From NCBI GenBank assembly GCA_003140595.1, contig PLKG01000171.1:1-32796 (forward strand): DNA of 32,796 nt, in the 5' to 3' direction. The translations under genes were made by a program, and so were the position numbers. Source of the DNA: Acidimicrobiaceae bacterium (GTDB lineage Bacteria; Actinomycetota; Acidimicrobiia; Acidimicrobiales; Bog-793). Positions 8,895 to 17,545 of this stretch are shown piece by piece. The first letter of the stretch is position 1. Every line of letters starts with the position of its first letter. The notes beneath the pieces were generated by a model that had not been told where the DNA came from, did no database searches, and saw only the letters and a list, made by a program, of their open reading frames with translations.

Positions 8895-9647
8895 ATGACC
8901 AATTCGGTGAGCTATCTCGCGGCGTTCGGCGGCGGTGTCGCGTCCTTCGTGTCACCTTGTGTGCTGCCGATCATCCCGGGTTATCTCTCGGTCCTCACAG
9001 GCCTTGACCTCACCGACGCCGTGCAGGGATCGCGCCATCATCTTCTTCGGATTGCCCGCGACACGGCGTTGTTCGTGGTCGGCTTCACCGTCGTGTTCGT
9101 GCTCTTGGGCATAACGGCCACGACTATCGGCAGCGCCATCTTCCGGGACAAGGAGCTGCTGTTGCGGATCTCGGGGGCGCTCGTGGTGGCGATGGCGCTG
9201 TTCCTAGCGGGCTCGCTCGTGCTGAAGCGACCGGGCTGGTACCGGGAAGTCAGGTTTCACCCGAGACTCGAGCGCTACGGGCCGTTCGCAGCGCCAATCG
9301 CAGGTGCCGCGTTCGGGTTCGGCTGGCAACCGTGCCTCGGGCCGATACTCGCCTCGGTCAGCGCGGTTGCAATGACGTCGGGGTCGGCGACGCAGGGAGC
9401 GGTTCTACTGAGCGTCTATTCGTTGGGCTTAGGGATCCCGTTTCTCATCGTCGGCTTGGCACTCGGCCGGTTGTCGGGAGTGCTCTCGTTCGTCCGCAGG
9501 CATTCTCAGGTCATCACGATCTGCTCGGTCGTAGTAATGGGCGCGTTCGGTGCCCTGTTGTTCACCGACAAGCTGACCTATGTGACGAGCGAGCTCGAGA
9601 GTCTGATGCGCGCGATCGGACTGGGTGGACTGGTAACCGCCGGATGA
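8895..9647 (+). CDS. ccdA: CcdA-type cytochrome c biogenesis / thiol-disulfide membrane transporter
   Basis: This is a polytopic membrane protein of about 250 aa with six predicted helices. CcdA moves reducing equivalents from cytoplasmic thioredoxin across the membrane to extracytoplasmic thiol proteins such as cytochrome c maturation factors. The two redox cysteines are visible in 'FVSPCVLPIIPGYLS' (Cys22) and 'GFGWQPCLGPIL' (Cys147), which is the family hallmark. I start it at ATG 8895 with AGGG five bases upstream; GTG 8865 in frame would add ten residues. No ResB, ResC or TlpA-like partner lies beside it in the window. It ends seven bases from the acnA stop, so the two genes converge closely. 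Confidence 0.9.
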   Translation: MTNSVSYLAAFGGGVASFVSPCVLPIIPGYLSVLTGLDLTDAVQGSRHHLLRIARDTALFVVGFTVVFVLLGITATTIGSAIFRDKELLLRISGALVVAMALFLAGSLVLKRPGWYREVRFHPRLERYGPFAAPIAGAAFGFGWQPCLGPILASVSAVAMTSGSATQGAVLLSVYSLGLGIPFLIVGLALGRLSGVLSFVRRHSQVITICSVVVMGAFGALLFTDKLTYVTSELESLMRAIGLGGLVTAG

Positions 9648-9654
9648 GAGCCGG

Positions 9655-12348
9655 TCAGACTCGCGCGAGCGCCCTCACGACGAAAGGCAGGATGCCGCCA
9701 TGCCACAAGTACCCAGCTTCGCCAGGCGTGTCGACGCGCAGCACCACCTTGAAGACGCGGTCGTCGGCCGCGACGGTGAGCTCGCGCCCGACTAACTCTG
9801 CGGTCGACGTCCCGCAAAGGCCTGTCAGGTCGATCGACTCACGGCCCGTGAGTCCGAGGGACTCCGCACTTTCGCCGTTTGCGAACTGCAAGGGCAGCAC
9901 GCCCATGCCAATCAGGTTAGAGCGGTGGATCCTTTCGAAGCTCTCTGCGATCACCGCGCGGACACCCAACAGCGCCGGACCCTTTGCCGCCCAGTCACGT
10001 GAGGAACCCGACCCGTACTCCTTGCCGGCTATCACCACGAGCGGCACACCCTCTGACTGGTAGCGGACGGCGGCTTCGAAGATCGTCATCTGCTCGCCGT
10101 CTGGCAGGTGCACAGTCACTCCGCCCTCGGTACCGGGCACGAGACGGTTGCGGATGCGAGGGTTGGCGAAGGTTCCCCGGATCATTACCTCGTGGTTGCC
10201 ACGCCGGGCGCCGTATGAGTTGAACTCGGCGACGGTGACGCCGTGGCTCTGCAGCCACAGACCCGCCGGGCTCGACGGCCTGATCGATCCCGCGGGCGAG
10301 ATGTGATCCGTCGTGACGCTGTTTCCGAGGACAGCCAGCACTCTCGCGCCGGTGACGTCCGTCAGCGGCTTCGGCTCGGCCTGCATTCCCTCGAGAAACG
10401 GGGGCCTCTGCACATAGGTCGACTGGGCATCCCACGAGTAGCGCTCTCCCGTCGGCACTTCGAGAGATCGCCAGTTGTCGTCGCCAGTCGTGACGTTCGC
10501 GTACTCGCGGCGGAACATCCCGGCGTCGACTGCCTGCTCGAGCACTTGGGCGACCTCATGCGAAGAGGGCCAGACCTCAGCCAGCAGTACCGGGCGGCCA
10601 TCGTCCGAGACGCCGAGGGCCTCGGTCGTGAGGTCGATGTTCATGGTGCCTGCGAGCGCGTACGCGACCACCAGTGGCGGGGAGGCGAGGTAGTTCATCC
10701 GGACATCAGGATGGATCCTCCCCTCGAAATTACGGTTGCCCGACAGCACGGCTGCGCTCGCCAGGCCATAGGTGTTGATCGCCTCGGAGATCTCCGGTAG
10801 CAGCGGACCGGAGTTGCCTATGCAAGTGGTGCAGCCGAAGCCCACGAGTCCGAAGCCGAGCTTTTCGAGACAGGGGGTCAAACCGGCACGATCCAGGTAG
10901 TCCATGACTACCCGTGAGCCTGGAGCGAGGCTCGTCTTCACCCAGGGCTTGGAGTTGAGACCGAGCTCGATGGCCTTCTTCGCCACGAGGCCGGCAGCGA
11001 TCATCACCTGCGGGTTGGAAGTGTTCGTGCAACTGGTGATCGCGGCGATCACCACGTGGCCGTGCTTGAGGTCGCACTCTGTGCCGTCGGCGAGGCGCAC
11101 GTGTGCCCGGGCGTCGACGGCGGCGCCGTCGTGCCCCGGAGACGCTGGGTCATGTTCGGGAAGAGAGCGTGGGAGGGCTTCGACGAACATGGCCTTAGAC
11201 CTTCGCAGCGGAATGCGGTCCTGGGGGCGCGATGGGCCGGCGAGGCTGGGCTCGATCGACGAGAGGTCGAGCTCGATCCGCTCCGAAAAGACGGGCTCGG
11301 CCGTTTCGTCGTGCCACAGCCCCTGATGCTTGGCGTAGGCCTCCACCAGCCTGCAAAGCTCCTCGGGGCGGCCCGTCAACCTCAGGTAGCGCAGAGTCTC
11401 AGAGTCGATGGGAAAGATCGTGGCCGTCGAGCCGTACTCCGGCGACATGTTCCCTATAGTCGCCCGGTTCTCGAGCGGCACCTTTGCGACCCCTGGGCCG
11501 TAGCACTCGACGAACTTGCCGACGACGTTGTGACTCCGGAGAAGCTCTGCAGCGGTGAGGACAAGATCGGTAGCAGTCGTGCCCTCCGGAAGCTCGCCAG
11601 TGAGGCGCAGACCCACCACTGGCGGAACGAGCATAGAGATCGGCTGGCCGAGCATTGCCGCCTCCGCTTCAATGCCTCCGACACCCCAAGCGAGCACGCC
11701 AAGCCCGTTCACCATGGGGGTGTGCGAATCGGCGCCCACGACAGTGTCGGGATAAGCGGCCCCTCCGGCGTCGGTGAACACGACACTGCTCAGGTACTCG
11801 AGGTTGACCTGGTGGCAGATACCAGCACCGGGCGGCACGACACGCATGGTCGAGAAGGCTTGCTGTCCCCAGCGCAAGAACCGGTACCGCTCGGCATTGC
11901 GCTCGTACTCGAGGGAAGTGTTGACCTGGAGGGCGTCGCGGCGCGCGTAGGCGTCGACAACCACGGAATGGTCGACCACGAGGTCGACGGGCACGAGCGG
12001 GTTGATCCGGTTCGCCTTGCCACCGAGCGTCTCGATGGCGTCCCGCATGGCGGCGAGATCGACGACGCACGGCACGCCCGTAAGGTCTTGCAGGAGGATG
12101 CGCGCCGGCGAGTACGCGATCTCGCGCGCAGCTCCACCGGTCTCGTGACGCGCCAGGGCCTCCACGTCCTCGGCCTTGACACTCACGCCGTCTTCGTGAC
12201 GTAGCAGGTTCTCGAGGAGGAGCTTGATCGAGTAGGGAATCCGTCCCAGGTCAGCGACTCCATCGAGTGCCGACAAGCGGTGGATGCGGTACCGCTGGTC
12301 ACCGACGTCCAGGCTGTCTTCCGCACCGAAGCTGTTTCGTCCGGTCAT
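9655..12348 (-). CDS. acnA: Aconitate hydratase A
   Basis: The 897-aa product is full-length aconitase of the AcnA/IRP1 type, which isomerises citrate to isocitrate in the TCA cycle using a [4Fe-4S] cluster. Cluster cysteines lie in 'AITSCTNTSNP' and 'FGCTTCIGNSGPL'. Other blocks are 'LLQDLTGVPCVVDLAAMR', 'GADSHTPMVNGLG', 'TTDHISPAGSI' and the swivel-domain 'KEYGSGSSRDWAAKGP'. It follows a MarR-type regulator gene by 47 bases on the same strand, so the two may be co-transcribed and MarR may control aconitase. Actinobacteria such as Corynebacterium instead pair acn with a TetR regulator (AcnR), so this arrangement is different. Confidence 0.97.
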   Translation of the reverse strand: MTGRNSFGAEDSLDVGDQRYRIHRLSALDGVADLGRIPYSIKLLLENLLRHEDGVSVKAEDVEALARHETGGAAREIAYSPARILLQDLTGVPCVVDLAAMRDAIETLGGKANRINPLVPVDLVVDHSVVVDAYARRDALQVNTSLEYERNAERYRFLRWGQQAFSTMRVVPPGAGICHQVNLEYLSSVVFTDAGGAAYPDTVVGADSHTPMVNGLGVLAWGVGGIEAEAAMLGQPISMLVPPVVGLRLTGELPEGTTATDLVLTAAELLRSHNVVGKFVECYGPGVAKVPLENRATIGNMSPEYGSTATIFPIDSETLRYLRLTGRPEELCRLVEAYAKHQGLWHDETAEPVFSERIELDLSSIEPSLAGPSRPQDRIPLRRSKAMFVEALPRSLPEHDPASPGHDGAAVDARAHVRLADGTECDLKHGHVVIAAITSCTNTSNPQVMIAAGLVAKKAIELGLNSKPWVKTSLAPGSRVVMDYLDRAGLTPCLEKLGFGLVGFGCTTCIGNSGPLLPEISEAINTYGLASAAVLSGNRNFEGRIHPDVRMNYLASPPLVVAYALAGTMNIDLTTEALGVSDDGRPVLLAEVWPSSHEVAQVLEQAVDAGMFRREYANVTTGDDNWRSLEVPTGERYSWDAQSTYVQRPPFLEGMQAEPKPLTDVTGARVLAVLGNSVTTDHISPAGSIRPSSPAGLWLQSHGVTVAEFNSYGARRGNHEVMIRGTFANPRIRNRLVPGTEGGVTVHLPDGEQMTIFEAAVRYQSEGVPLVVIAGKEYGSGSSRDWAAKGPALLGVRAVIAESFERIHRSNLIGMGVLPLQFANGESAESLGLTGRESIDLTGLCGTSTAELVGRELTVAADDRVFKVVLRVDTPGEAGYLWHGGILPFVVRALARV

Positions 12349-12395
12349 TTCCGTCTGTGTCTCCTCGCTTGCACTTTAGGCAGTGGGGCGTCGTC

Positions 12396-12848
12396 CTAGG
12401 CAGTGATCACCGAGGCTCCGGGGTTGACCCGGTCGCGGAGCTTACGAAGGGCGGCTGTCAAGGCGAGCTCCTCGTCGGGATCGAGGACCCCGTCGAGGAG
12501 CTCGGCGAGCTGGCCCCGGTGGATGTCCAGCGCCTCGCGCATGCGCGCCTCGCCGGAACCGGTGAGCGCGGCGAACGCGCCCCGGCGGTCCTCACGACAG
12601 GCCTCGCGCCGCACCAGACCGGCTTCGGACAGGCGGTCGACAGCGCGCGTGAGGCCGCTGGGGGTAAGATCAGTTTGAGCGGCCAAGTCACTCATTCGCA
12701 GTCGGCCACCTGACGTTCGGGCAAGCCGGATCAGGATCTCGAAGTCCTGTCCAGCAAGTTCGCACTGGCGCTCCAACGGCGCGTCGACCGCTCGATGCAA
12801 TCCCGAAGCCGTCTCGAAGATGAGACCGACGAGCGTGATCCGGTCCAT
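12396..12848 (-). CDS. MarR-family transcriptional regulator
   Basis: From ATG 12848 the product has 150 aa, the usual MarR size, with GGTGA about five bases upstream; GTG 12884 would add 12 residues. It shows the MarR winged-helix: 'GQDFEILIRLART', 'RLRMSDLAAQTDLTPSGLTRAVDRL' (recognition region), 'AGLVRREACREDRRGAFAALTGSGEARM' (wing) and a C-terminal dimerisation helix. MarR proteins are dimeric repressors that bind short palindromes and release on ligand or oxidant binding. Two cysteines are present but not in the OhrR sensing position, so I do not call it a peroxide sensor. A good palindrome lies in the divergent gap toward yceI. It probably represses itself, acnA downstream and possibly yceI. 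Confidence 0.9.
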   Translation of the reverse strand: MDRITLVGLIFETASGLHRAVDAPLERQCELAGQDFEILIRLARTSGGRLRMSDLAAQTDLTPSGLTRAVDRLSEAGLVRREACREDRRGAFAALTGSGEARMREALDIHRGQLAELLDGVLDPDEELALTAALRKLRDRVNPGASVITA

Positions 12849-12922
12849 TTCTGTCACCGGGTCGGGTGCGCCTGCCGATTCCACCCCAACAGCCTAACGT
12901 GGGCTCGGGAATAGTTGTGTAC

Positions 12923-12947
12923 GCAATCAGTTATATAAATTGGTTGC
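12923..12947. promoter_or_regulatory. Candidate MarR operator with overlapping divergent promoters
   Basis: GCAATCAGTT-ATATA-AATTGGTTGC is an inverted repeat with 8 of 10 arm positions matching. It sits in the divergent gap between marR and yceI, a typical MarR-site layout. On the minus strand TTCATT, 17 bases and TATATA make a fair promoter for marR-acnA, with the -10 inside the palindrome. On the plus strand TTGGTT (12940-12945), 16 bases and TGTAGT may serve yceI. Confidence 0.55.
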
Positions 12948-12991
12948 GCAAGCAAATGAACTGTAGTCCCCTCAACTCAAGGAGCCTCAAC

Positions 12992-13576
12992 ATGACCGAT
13001 ACAGTCACCCCCGTCACCACCAGGGTCGTAAACGGCCTGACGCTGCCCACTACCGGCACATTCGTGCTCGACAAGTCGCACACCGAGGTCGGTTTCATAG
13101 TGCGACACCTCATGGTTTCCAAGGTTCGCGGCCGTTTCACCGATTACGAGGGCACCATCGTCGTCGCCGACGACCCGTCGGAATCATCGGTCGAGGTGAC
13201 GATCCAGGCGACGAGTATCAACACCAACGACGAGGGTCGTGACAACCACGTCCGGACCAACGACTTCCTCGCTGTCGCCGAGTACCCGACACTCACTTTC
13301 CGTAGCACGAAGGTGGAACTGGGTTCGAAGGGTGATTGGAGGGTCACCGGAGACCTGACTGTCCGTGGCGTGACTCGCCCGGCTGTCTTGGACGTCGAGT
13401 TCGAGGGCGTCATCCAGGACCCCTGGGGCAATCAGCGCCTCGGGTTCACAGCCTCCGGCGAGATCGACCGCAACGATTTCGGGGTGAGCTTCAACGCCGC
13501 TCTGGAGACCGGCGGCTTCGTAGTCTCGCCGAAGGTCAAGCTCGAGATCGAAGCCGAAGCCGTCCGCCAGGCCTAG
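12992..13576 (+). CDS. YceI-family lipid-binding (lipocalin-like) protein
   Basis: I start at ATG 12992, supported by AAGGAG seven bases upstream, giving 194 aa. The sequence 'TFVLDKSHTEVGFIVRHLMVSKVRGRF' followed by 'GTIVVADDPSESSVEVTI', 'RDNHVRTNDFLAVAEYPTLTFRS' and 'LTVRGVTRPAVLDVEF' is the classic YceI beta-barrel, which in other bacteria binds polyisoprenoid-like lipids. There is no signal peptide, so it is probably cytoplasmic. The exact ligand is unknown. It is divergent from marR across the palindrome at 12923-12947, and a hairpin closes the transcript at 13594-13620, so it appears to be monocistronic. Confidence 0.93.
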   Translation: MTDTVTPVTTRVVNGLTLPTTGTFVLDKSHTEVGFIVRHLMVSKVRGRFTDYEGTIVVADDPSESSVEVTIQATSINTNDEGRDNHVRTNDFLAVAEYPTLTFRSTKVELGSKGDWRVTGDLTVRGVTRPAVLDVEFEGVIQDPWGNQRLGFTASGEIDRNDFGVSFNAALETGGFVVSPKVKLEIEAEAVRQA

Positions 13577-13593
13577 CTCCGCTTGCAAGTCGT

Positions 13594-13620
13594 CCCGTCG
13601 GCCAGAGCTGGGCCGGCGGG
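13594..13620 (+). terminator. Hairpin terminator after yceI
   Basis: CCCGTCGGCC and GGCCGGCGGG form a 10-bp stem (one G-U pair) around a seven-base loop, starting 17 bases after the yceI stop. No long T-tract follows. Confidence 0.65.
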
Positions 13621-13719
13621 ACTGAGCAATTCCCAGGGGCTGCTGCCCCCGTCCACGTGTGCCAATCGGCCCTTGTCTACTGTGTAGCTGGTGACCGTCT
13701 CGGCAGTTAGATTTCAGTT

Positions 13720-15078
13720 GTGAGCGCGTCGATCGAACCGGGGCCGGACGTTCTCGGAATTCACGCCCATCTTCTTGCATCGATCCCCGGCGTCCTGGTT
13801 CTCCTGGATGCTCGCGGTATCGTGCGTTTTGCATCGGGCCAGGTCGAGCACCTCGGCGGCGAGTCGGTGGATGTCTTGGTCGGCTCGGAGCTCAGCAGCC
13901 ATCTCGAGCCGAAGGACCGACCCCTTTTGACCTGGTTGCTGGCCGCATCCGCGTCGAAGTCGCCCGAGCAGCTGACCGGCCCGGTCCGCCTGCCCTATCT
14001 CCATACCGATGGAAGGCCGCGGCTCGCCGAGGCCTGGGCGCTCAACCGGCTGGCCGATCCGGCCCTTGCAGGCTTCGTGGTCCTGCTGCTACTCGAGAGC
14101 GCCTACGACCACTTCGATCAAGTTCTCGCTTCTGCCCAGGTCGGGGTCGCGCTGGAAGACAATCTGTCGGCTCTTGCCGGCGCCCTGGCGCTCCCGCCGG
14201 TGCTCGGGGAGTCGTTTTTTGTTGTGGCCTCACCGGATGGTCGGAAGATCAGTTGTTTCCCACCGAGCCCGTCGGTTCCCGGACCGCCCGCCCCCGGCCC
14301 CTGGGACCAGGCGATGGGTAGGGACTCGGCAGTCCTGTACACCGAGCTCGCCGGGCTGCCCGAGTCCACCAGAGCCGAGGCGAAGGCGTTCCGGTCGGTT
14401 TCCTGTTTCCCGATCCTGACCCGAGGGCAGGCCACACCGTTGGCTTGCCTGGTCGTTTGGAGCCGAGACCTCGGGCCGCTTGGGACAACGGAGCGCACGG
14501 CCGTAGACCGGGCGCTGATCCTCGCGTCACTCATGATGTCGCACAGCGTCGTCGGGGAACGGTCACTGGAGGAGGCTACTCAGGACCTCCTGACCGGCCT
14601 CGGCAATCGCAGGGGATACTTCCAGGCGCTTGACTCGCGAGTCGCGGCCGGTGACCGGCCAGCGTTGATGTACATAGACATCGACGGTTTCAAGGACGTC
14701 AACGACCGGCTGGGTCGCCTTGCAGGAGACTCGGCGCTGCGTGTGATCGCCCGCCGGCTGTCGTCGGTCGTGCGCCCAACCGACGACCTCGCTCGCGTCG
14801 GCGGAGACGAGTTCGCCATCCTCTGCGCCAGTGACGTCACCGAGCCTCAGGTCATCGCAATCGCGGCCCGTGTGGTCGAACGTCTCGCGGAGCCCATTTC
14901 GATAGGTGACGCCCCAGCGTTGAAAGTCGGGGCGAGCATCGGGATCGTGCTCGACTTTCCGCCGGGGACGACCTCGGACGCCCTGCTCGCCAGCGCTGAC
15001 GAGGCGTTGTGCGAGGCTAAAGCGGCCGGGCGCAGCTGTTGGAGGGTTGCACCGACCCCAGAGCGTCAAAGGGCCTGA
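13720..15078 (+). CDS. PAS-GGDEF diguanylate cyclase
   Basis: This 452-aa protein makes the second messenger cyclic di-GMP. Residues about 15-110 look like a PAS domain ('IPGVLVLLDARGIVRFASGQ'). Residues about 110-280 form a GAF-like region ending in 'LASLMMSHS'. The C-terminal GGDEF domain starts at 'DLLTGLGNRRGYF' and has an intact active site GGDEF at 361-365. An inhibitory I-site RPTD at 352-355 lies exactly five residues before it, so product inhibition is expected. There are no membrane helices or EAL domain, so it is a cytoplasmic cyclase whose signal is sensed by PAS/GAF. The GTG start has no clear ribosome-binding site. It stands alone between yceI and the ABC importer, and its ligand is unknown. 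Confidence 0.92.
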   Translation: MSASIEPGPDVLGIHAHLLASIPGVLVLLDARGIVRFASGQVEHLGGESVDVLVGSELSSHLEPKDRPLLTWLLAASASKSPEQLTGPVRLPYLHTDGRPRLAEAWALNRLADPALAGFVVLLLLESAYDHFDQVLASAQVGVALEDNLSALAGALALPPVLGESFFVVASPDGRKISCFPPSPSVPGPPAPGPWDQAMGRDSAVLYTELAGLPESTRAEAKAFRSVSCFPILTRGQATPLACLVVWSRDLGPLGTTERTAVDRALILASLMMSHSVVGERSLEEATQDLLTGLGNRRGYFQALDSRVAAGDRPALMYIDIDGFKDVNDRLGRLAGDSALRVIARRLSSVVRPTDDLARVGGDEFAILCASDVTEPQVIAIAARVVERLAEPISIGDAPALKVGASIGIVLDFPPGTTSDALLASADEALCEAKAAGRSCWRVAPTPERQRA

Positions 15079-15270
15079 GGCAATAGTCCGCGCAGCCCGT
15101 CAGCTCTTGGCGGAGTCAAGAATTGACATCGGGCCGAAATATTCTCACAAAAAGGGACTTTCGACCCAGGATGGCAACGCGAGCTGTCCTTACGCTGGCG
15201 AGATGGCGCAGCTGACCGATTGCCGTCATCCGACCGGCAGTCCGGTCAAGAGTGCACGGGGTCGCCGATT

Positions 15271-16458
15271 GTGAGCCGCTTCAGCGTCGCGGTGGGGGAA
15301 GCTTGGAAGGACCGGCGACGGCTGCTCTTGAGCTGGTTCGCGCTTCCGCTTTCCCTGGTTGCGGCGCTTCTGCTCGGCGCGATCATGATGCTGGCGCTCG
15401 GAGCCAACCCCATCACCGGCTATAACGCGCTCATCGTCGGGGCCTTCGACGGCAGCTACGCGCTCGGCTCGACCGCCGTGAGAGCCGCCCCGCTTCTTCT
15501 CGTCGCGGTCGGAATCTGCGTCGCGTTCCGTGCCAACGTCTTCAACATCGGAGGCGAGGGCCAGCTGGCAATGGGAGGGCTGGCCAGCTCGGCGACAGCG
15601 CTCGCGCTGCCGAACTTGCCCAGCATCGAGCTCATACCGCTCGTGCTGCTTGCGGGCGCGGCAGGCGGTGCGGCGTGGGGGGCGATCCCCGGTGCGTTCA
15701 AGGCCTATTTCAACGTCAACGAGATCCTCAGCACGATCATGCTCAACCTCGTCGCCGTCCAGATCATGAACTGGCTTCTCGCCGGCCCGATGGTCGACAA
15801 GACGCAGAACTCCACCTACGGCCTCATCCCAGAGACGAGGCTCCTCCCGCGGGCCTCCTGGCTACCCATCCTCATCCCGAACACCCAGCTCCACCTCGGG
15901 GTGCTGATCGCAGTGGTCGTGGCAGTAGGTGTGTGGGTCCTGATCTATCGCACGAGCTTCGGTTTCCGCATCCAGGCGGTGGGGTTGTCGCGCGACGCCT
16001 CGAGGTATGCCGGGATGCCGGTGAAGCGGACGATGACGCTGGCCATGACCATAAGCGGTGCGATGTGCGGCCTAGCAGGGGCGCTGCTCGTCTTCGGCAG
16101 CATCTCGCACAGGATGGTGACCGACGGGAGCCTCACCGGGTTCACCGGCTCGGACGGGTTCAACGGGATCGTGGTAGCGCTCTTTGGGGCACTCAACCCC
16201 TTGTGGACGATCATTTCGGCGTTCCTTTTCGGCGGGTTGCTCGTGGGCGGTGACGCCTTGCAGGTCGCAACGGGCGTGCCGGCGGACATGGTGACCGCCC
16301 TCGAGGGCCTCGTGGTCGTGTTCGTCGTCTCGCTTGAGTACATGCGCAGGCGTAGCCGTACCACTTCCAGCCCCTCACGGCGCTCCAGAGCTCGGCCGAC
16401 CGAACCGGTCGCGCCGGCTGAGTCACTGGTCACAGCCGACGAGCGGAGCGACCCATGA
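15271..16458 (+). CDS. ABC importer permease, BMP/nucleoside type (first subunit)
   Basis: This is a membrane protein of about 395 aa in the branched-chain/ribose-like permease family (BPD_transp_2). It has multiple hydrophobic helices and the characteristic 'FRANVFNIGGEGQLAMGG', 'FNVNEILSTIMLN', 'YRTSFGFRIQAVGLSRDASRYAGM' and 'GFNGIVVALFGALNP'. These fit the larger permease of nucleoside importers (YufP/NupP type), which work with a BMP binding protein. The GTG at 15271 opens just before a basic, then hydrophobic, N-terminus; ATG 15220 in frame would add 17 unremarkable residues. The C-terminus is a basic, Ser/Arg/Pro-rich tail. Its stop overlaps the next permease (ATGA, 16455-16458). Confidence 0.9.
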   Translation: MSRFSVAVGEAWKDRRRLLLSWFALPLSLVAALLLGAIMMLALGANPITGYNALIVGAFDGSYALGSTAVRAAPLLLVAVGICVAFRANVFNIGGEGQLAMGGLASSATALALPNLPSIELIPLVLLAGAAGGAAWGAIPGAFKAYFNVNEILSTIMLNLVAVQIMNWLLAGPMVDKTQNSTYGLIPETRLLPRASWLPILIPNTQLHLGVLIAVVVAVGVWVLIYRTSFGFRIQAVGLSRDASRYAGMPVKRTMTLAMTISGAMCGLAGALLVFGSISHRMVTDGSLTGFTGSDGFNGIVVALFGALNPLWTIISAFLFGGLLVGGDALQVATGVPADMVTALEGLVVVFVVSLEYMRRRSRTTSSPSRRSRARPTEPVAPAESLVTADERSDP

Positions 16459-17387
16459 GCCAGTTCTTCACCTACGCCGTGCTCACGGCAACGGTGGCCT
16501 CGGCGCTGGGACTGGCCGCCCCCTTCCTCCTGGCCGCGCTCGGCGAGACTGTGGGACAGCGCAGCGGGGTGATCAACCTCGGCGTCGACGGGATCATGCT
16601 CCTCTCGGCGTTCACCACCTACTTCACAGCGCTCAAGACCGGCAACCTGCTCTTTGCCGTCCTCGTGGGGATGGGCACCGGGGCCGTGATGGGCATCGTG
16701 ACCGCGTTCATTAGCGTCACCTTGAAGGCCGAACAGGGCATCAGCGGCATCGGTGTCTACTTGTTCGGGCTTGGGTTCAGCGACCTGATGTTCATCAAGC
16801 TCGTCGGCACCCCCCTACCGATCAACTCGCTCAACCCGATCAACATCCCGCTGCTCGACCGCATACCCGCGGTGGGTGGGATGTTCTTCAAGCAGACGAT
16901 CCTCGTCTACGTGGCCTTCTTGCTGGTGCCGGTCGTGACCTTCGTTCTCAACCGGACGACTTTCGGGATGAAGGTCCGAGCGTCTGGGGAGAATCCCGCC
17001 GCGGCCGACAGCGTCGGCGTCAATGTCGCGCGCATCCGCTGGTCGACCGTGCTGATCGGATGCACGCTCGCCGGACTGGCCGGCGCGGCCCTCCTCCTCT
17101 ACGACGGCATCTTCCAGGAGAATCTCACCCAGAGCGAGGGTTTCATCGCCGTCGCACTTGTCTACTTCGGTGCGTGGCGTCCGACCGGCGTCATGGGTGG
17201 GTCGGTGCTCTACGGGCTGACCATCGCAGTTGTGCTCGAGTGGAAGTCTCTCGGCATCATCCCGCTCAGCGCCTCCGATCTTGCGGCGACGGCGCCTGCA
17301 GTGATCACAATCCTGGCCCTGCTCACCATCGCCCGTCGTTTCAGGCAGCCAGCCGCTCTCGGCAAGCCTTACGAGAGAGGAGGGTGA
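16455..17387 (+). CDS. ABC importer permease, BMP/nucleoside type (second subunit)
   Basis: The 310-aa membrane protein is the partner permease (YufQ/NupQ type). The motif 'APFLLAALGETVGQRSGVINLGVDGIMLLSAF' near the N-terminus, 'LKAEQGISGIGVYLFG', 'RTTFGMKVRASGENPAAADSVGVNV' with the coupling loop, and 'TQSEGFIAVALVYFGAWRP' are conserved in this family. It overlaps the first permease by four bases, so the heterodimer is made in equal amounts. A 158-base gap follows before the binding-protein gene, which may have its own promoter. Confidence 0.92.
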   Translation: MSQFFTYAVLTATVASALGLAAPFLLAALGETVGQRSGVINLGVDGIMLLSAFTTYFTALKTGNLLFAVLVGMGTGAVMGIVTAFISVTLKAEQGISGIGVYLFGLGFSDLMFIKLVGTPLPINSLNPINIPLLDRIPAVGGMFFKQTILVYVAFLLVPVVTFVLNRTTFGMKVRASGENPAAADSVGVNVARIRWSTVLIGCTLAGLAGAALLLYDGIFQENLTQSEGFIAVALVYFGAWRPTGVMGGSVLYGLTIAVVLEWKSLGIIPLSASDLAATAPAVITILALLTIARRFRQPAALGKPYERGG

Positions 17388-17393
17388 TGGGTG

Positions 17394-17422
17394 TTCGCCG
17401 ACTCCCGATGGTAGGTTACAAT
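17394..17422 (+). promoter_or_regulatory. Possible promoter for the binding-protein gene
   Basis: TTCGCC, a 17-base spacer and TACAAT lie just after the second permease and about 120 bases before the binding-protein ATG. The -10 is good and the -35 weak. A separate promoter would give the high binding-protein level that ABC importers usually need. Confidence 0.3.
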
Positions 17423-17545
17423 CGTGTTACGCGGGACTCCACGAGAGAAGGGCGATCCGACGGGGCAGATCCTGCTGCCGCACCGGCCAGTGCCAGCATT
17501 CGACACCTACAAAAGTGCAGTCACTAGCAAGGGAGAGAAACAACA

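Noticed and set aside
12882-12884. GTG 12884 as the marR start
   Set aside because: ATG 12848 has a better-spaced ribosome-binding site (GGTGA) and gives the usual MarR length; the longer form remains possible.
15123-15145. TTGACA and TATTCT as a promoter for the ABC importer operon
   Set aside because: Both hexamers are good, but the spacer is only 11 bases; no -10 at 16-18 bases from TTGACA was found.
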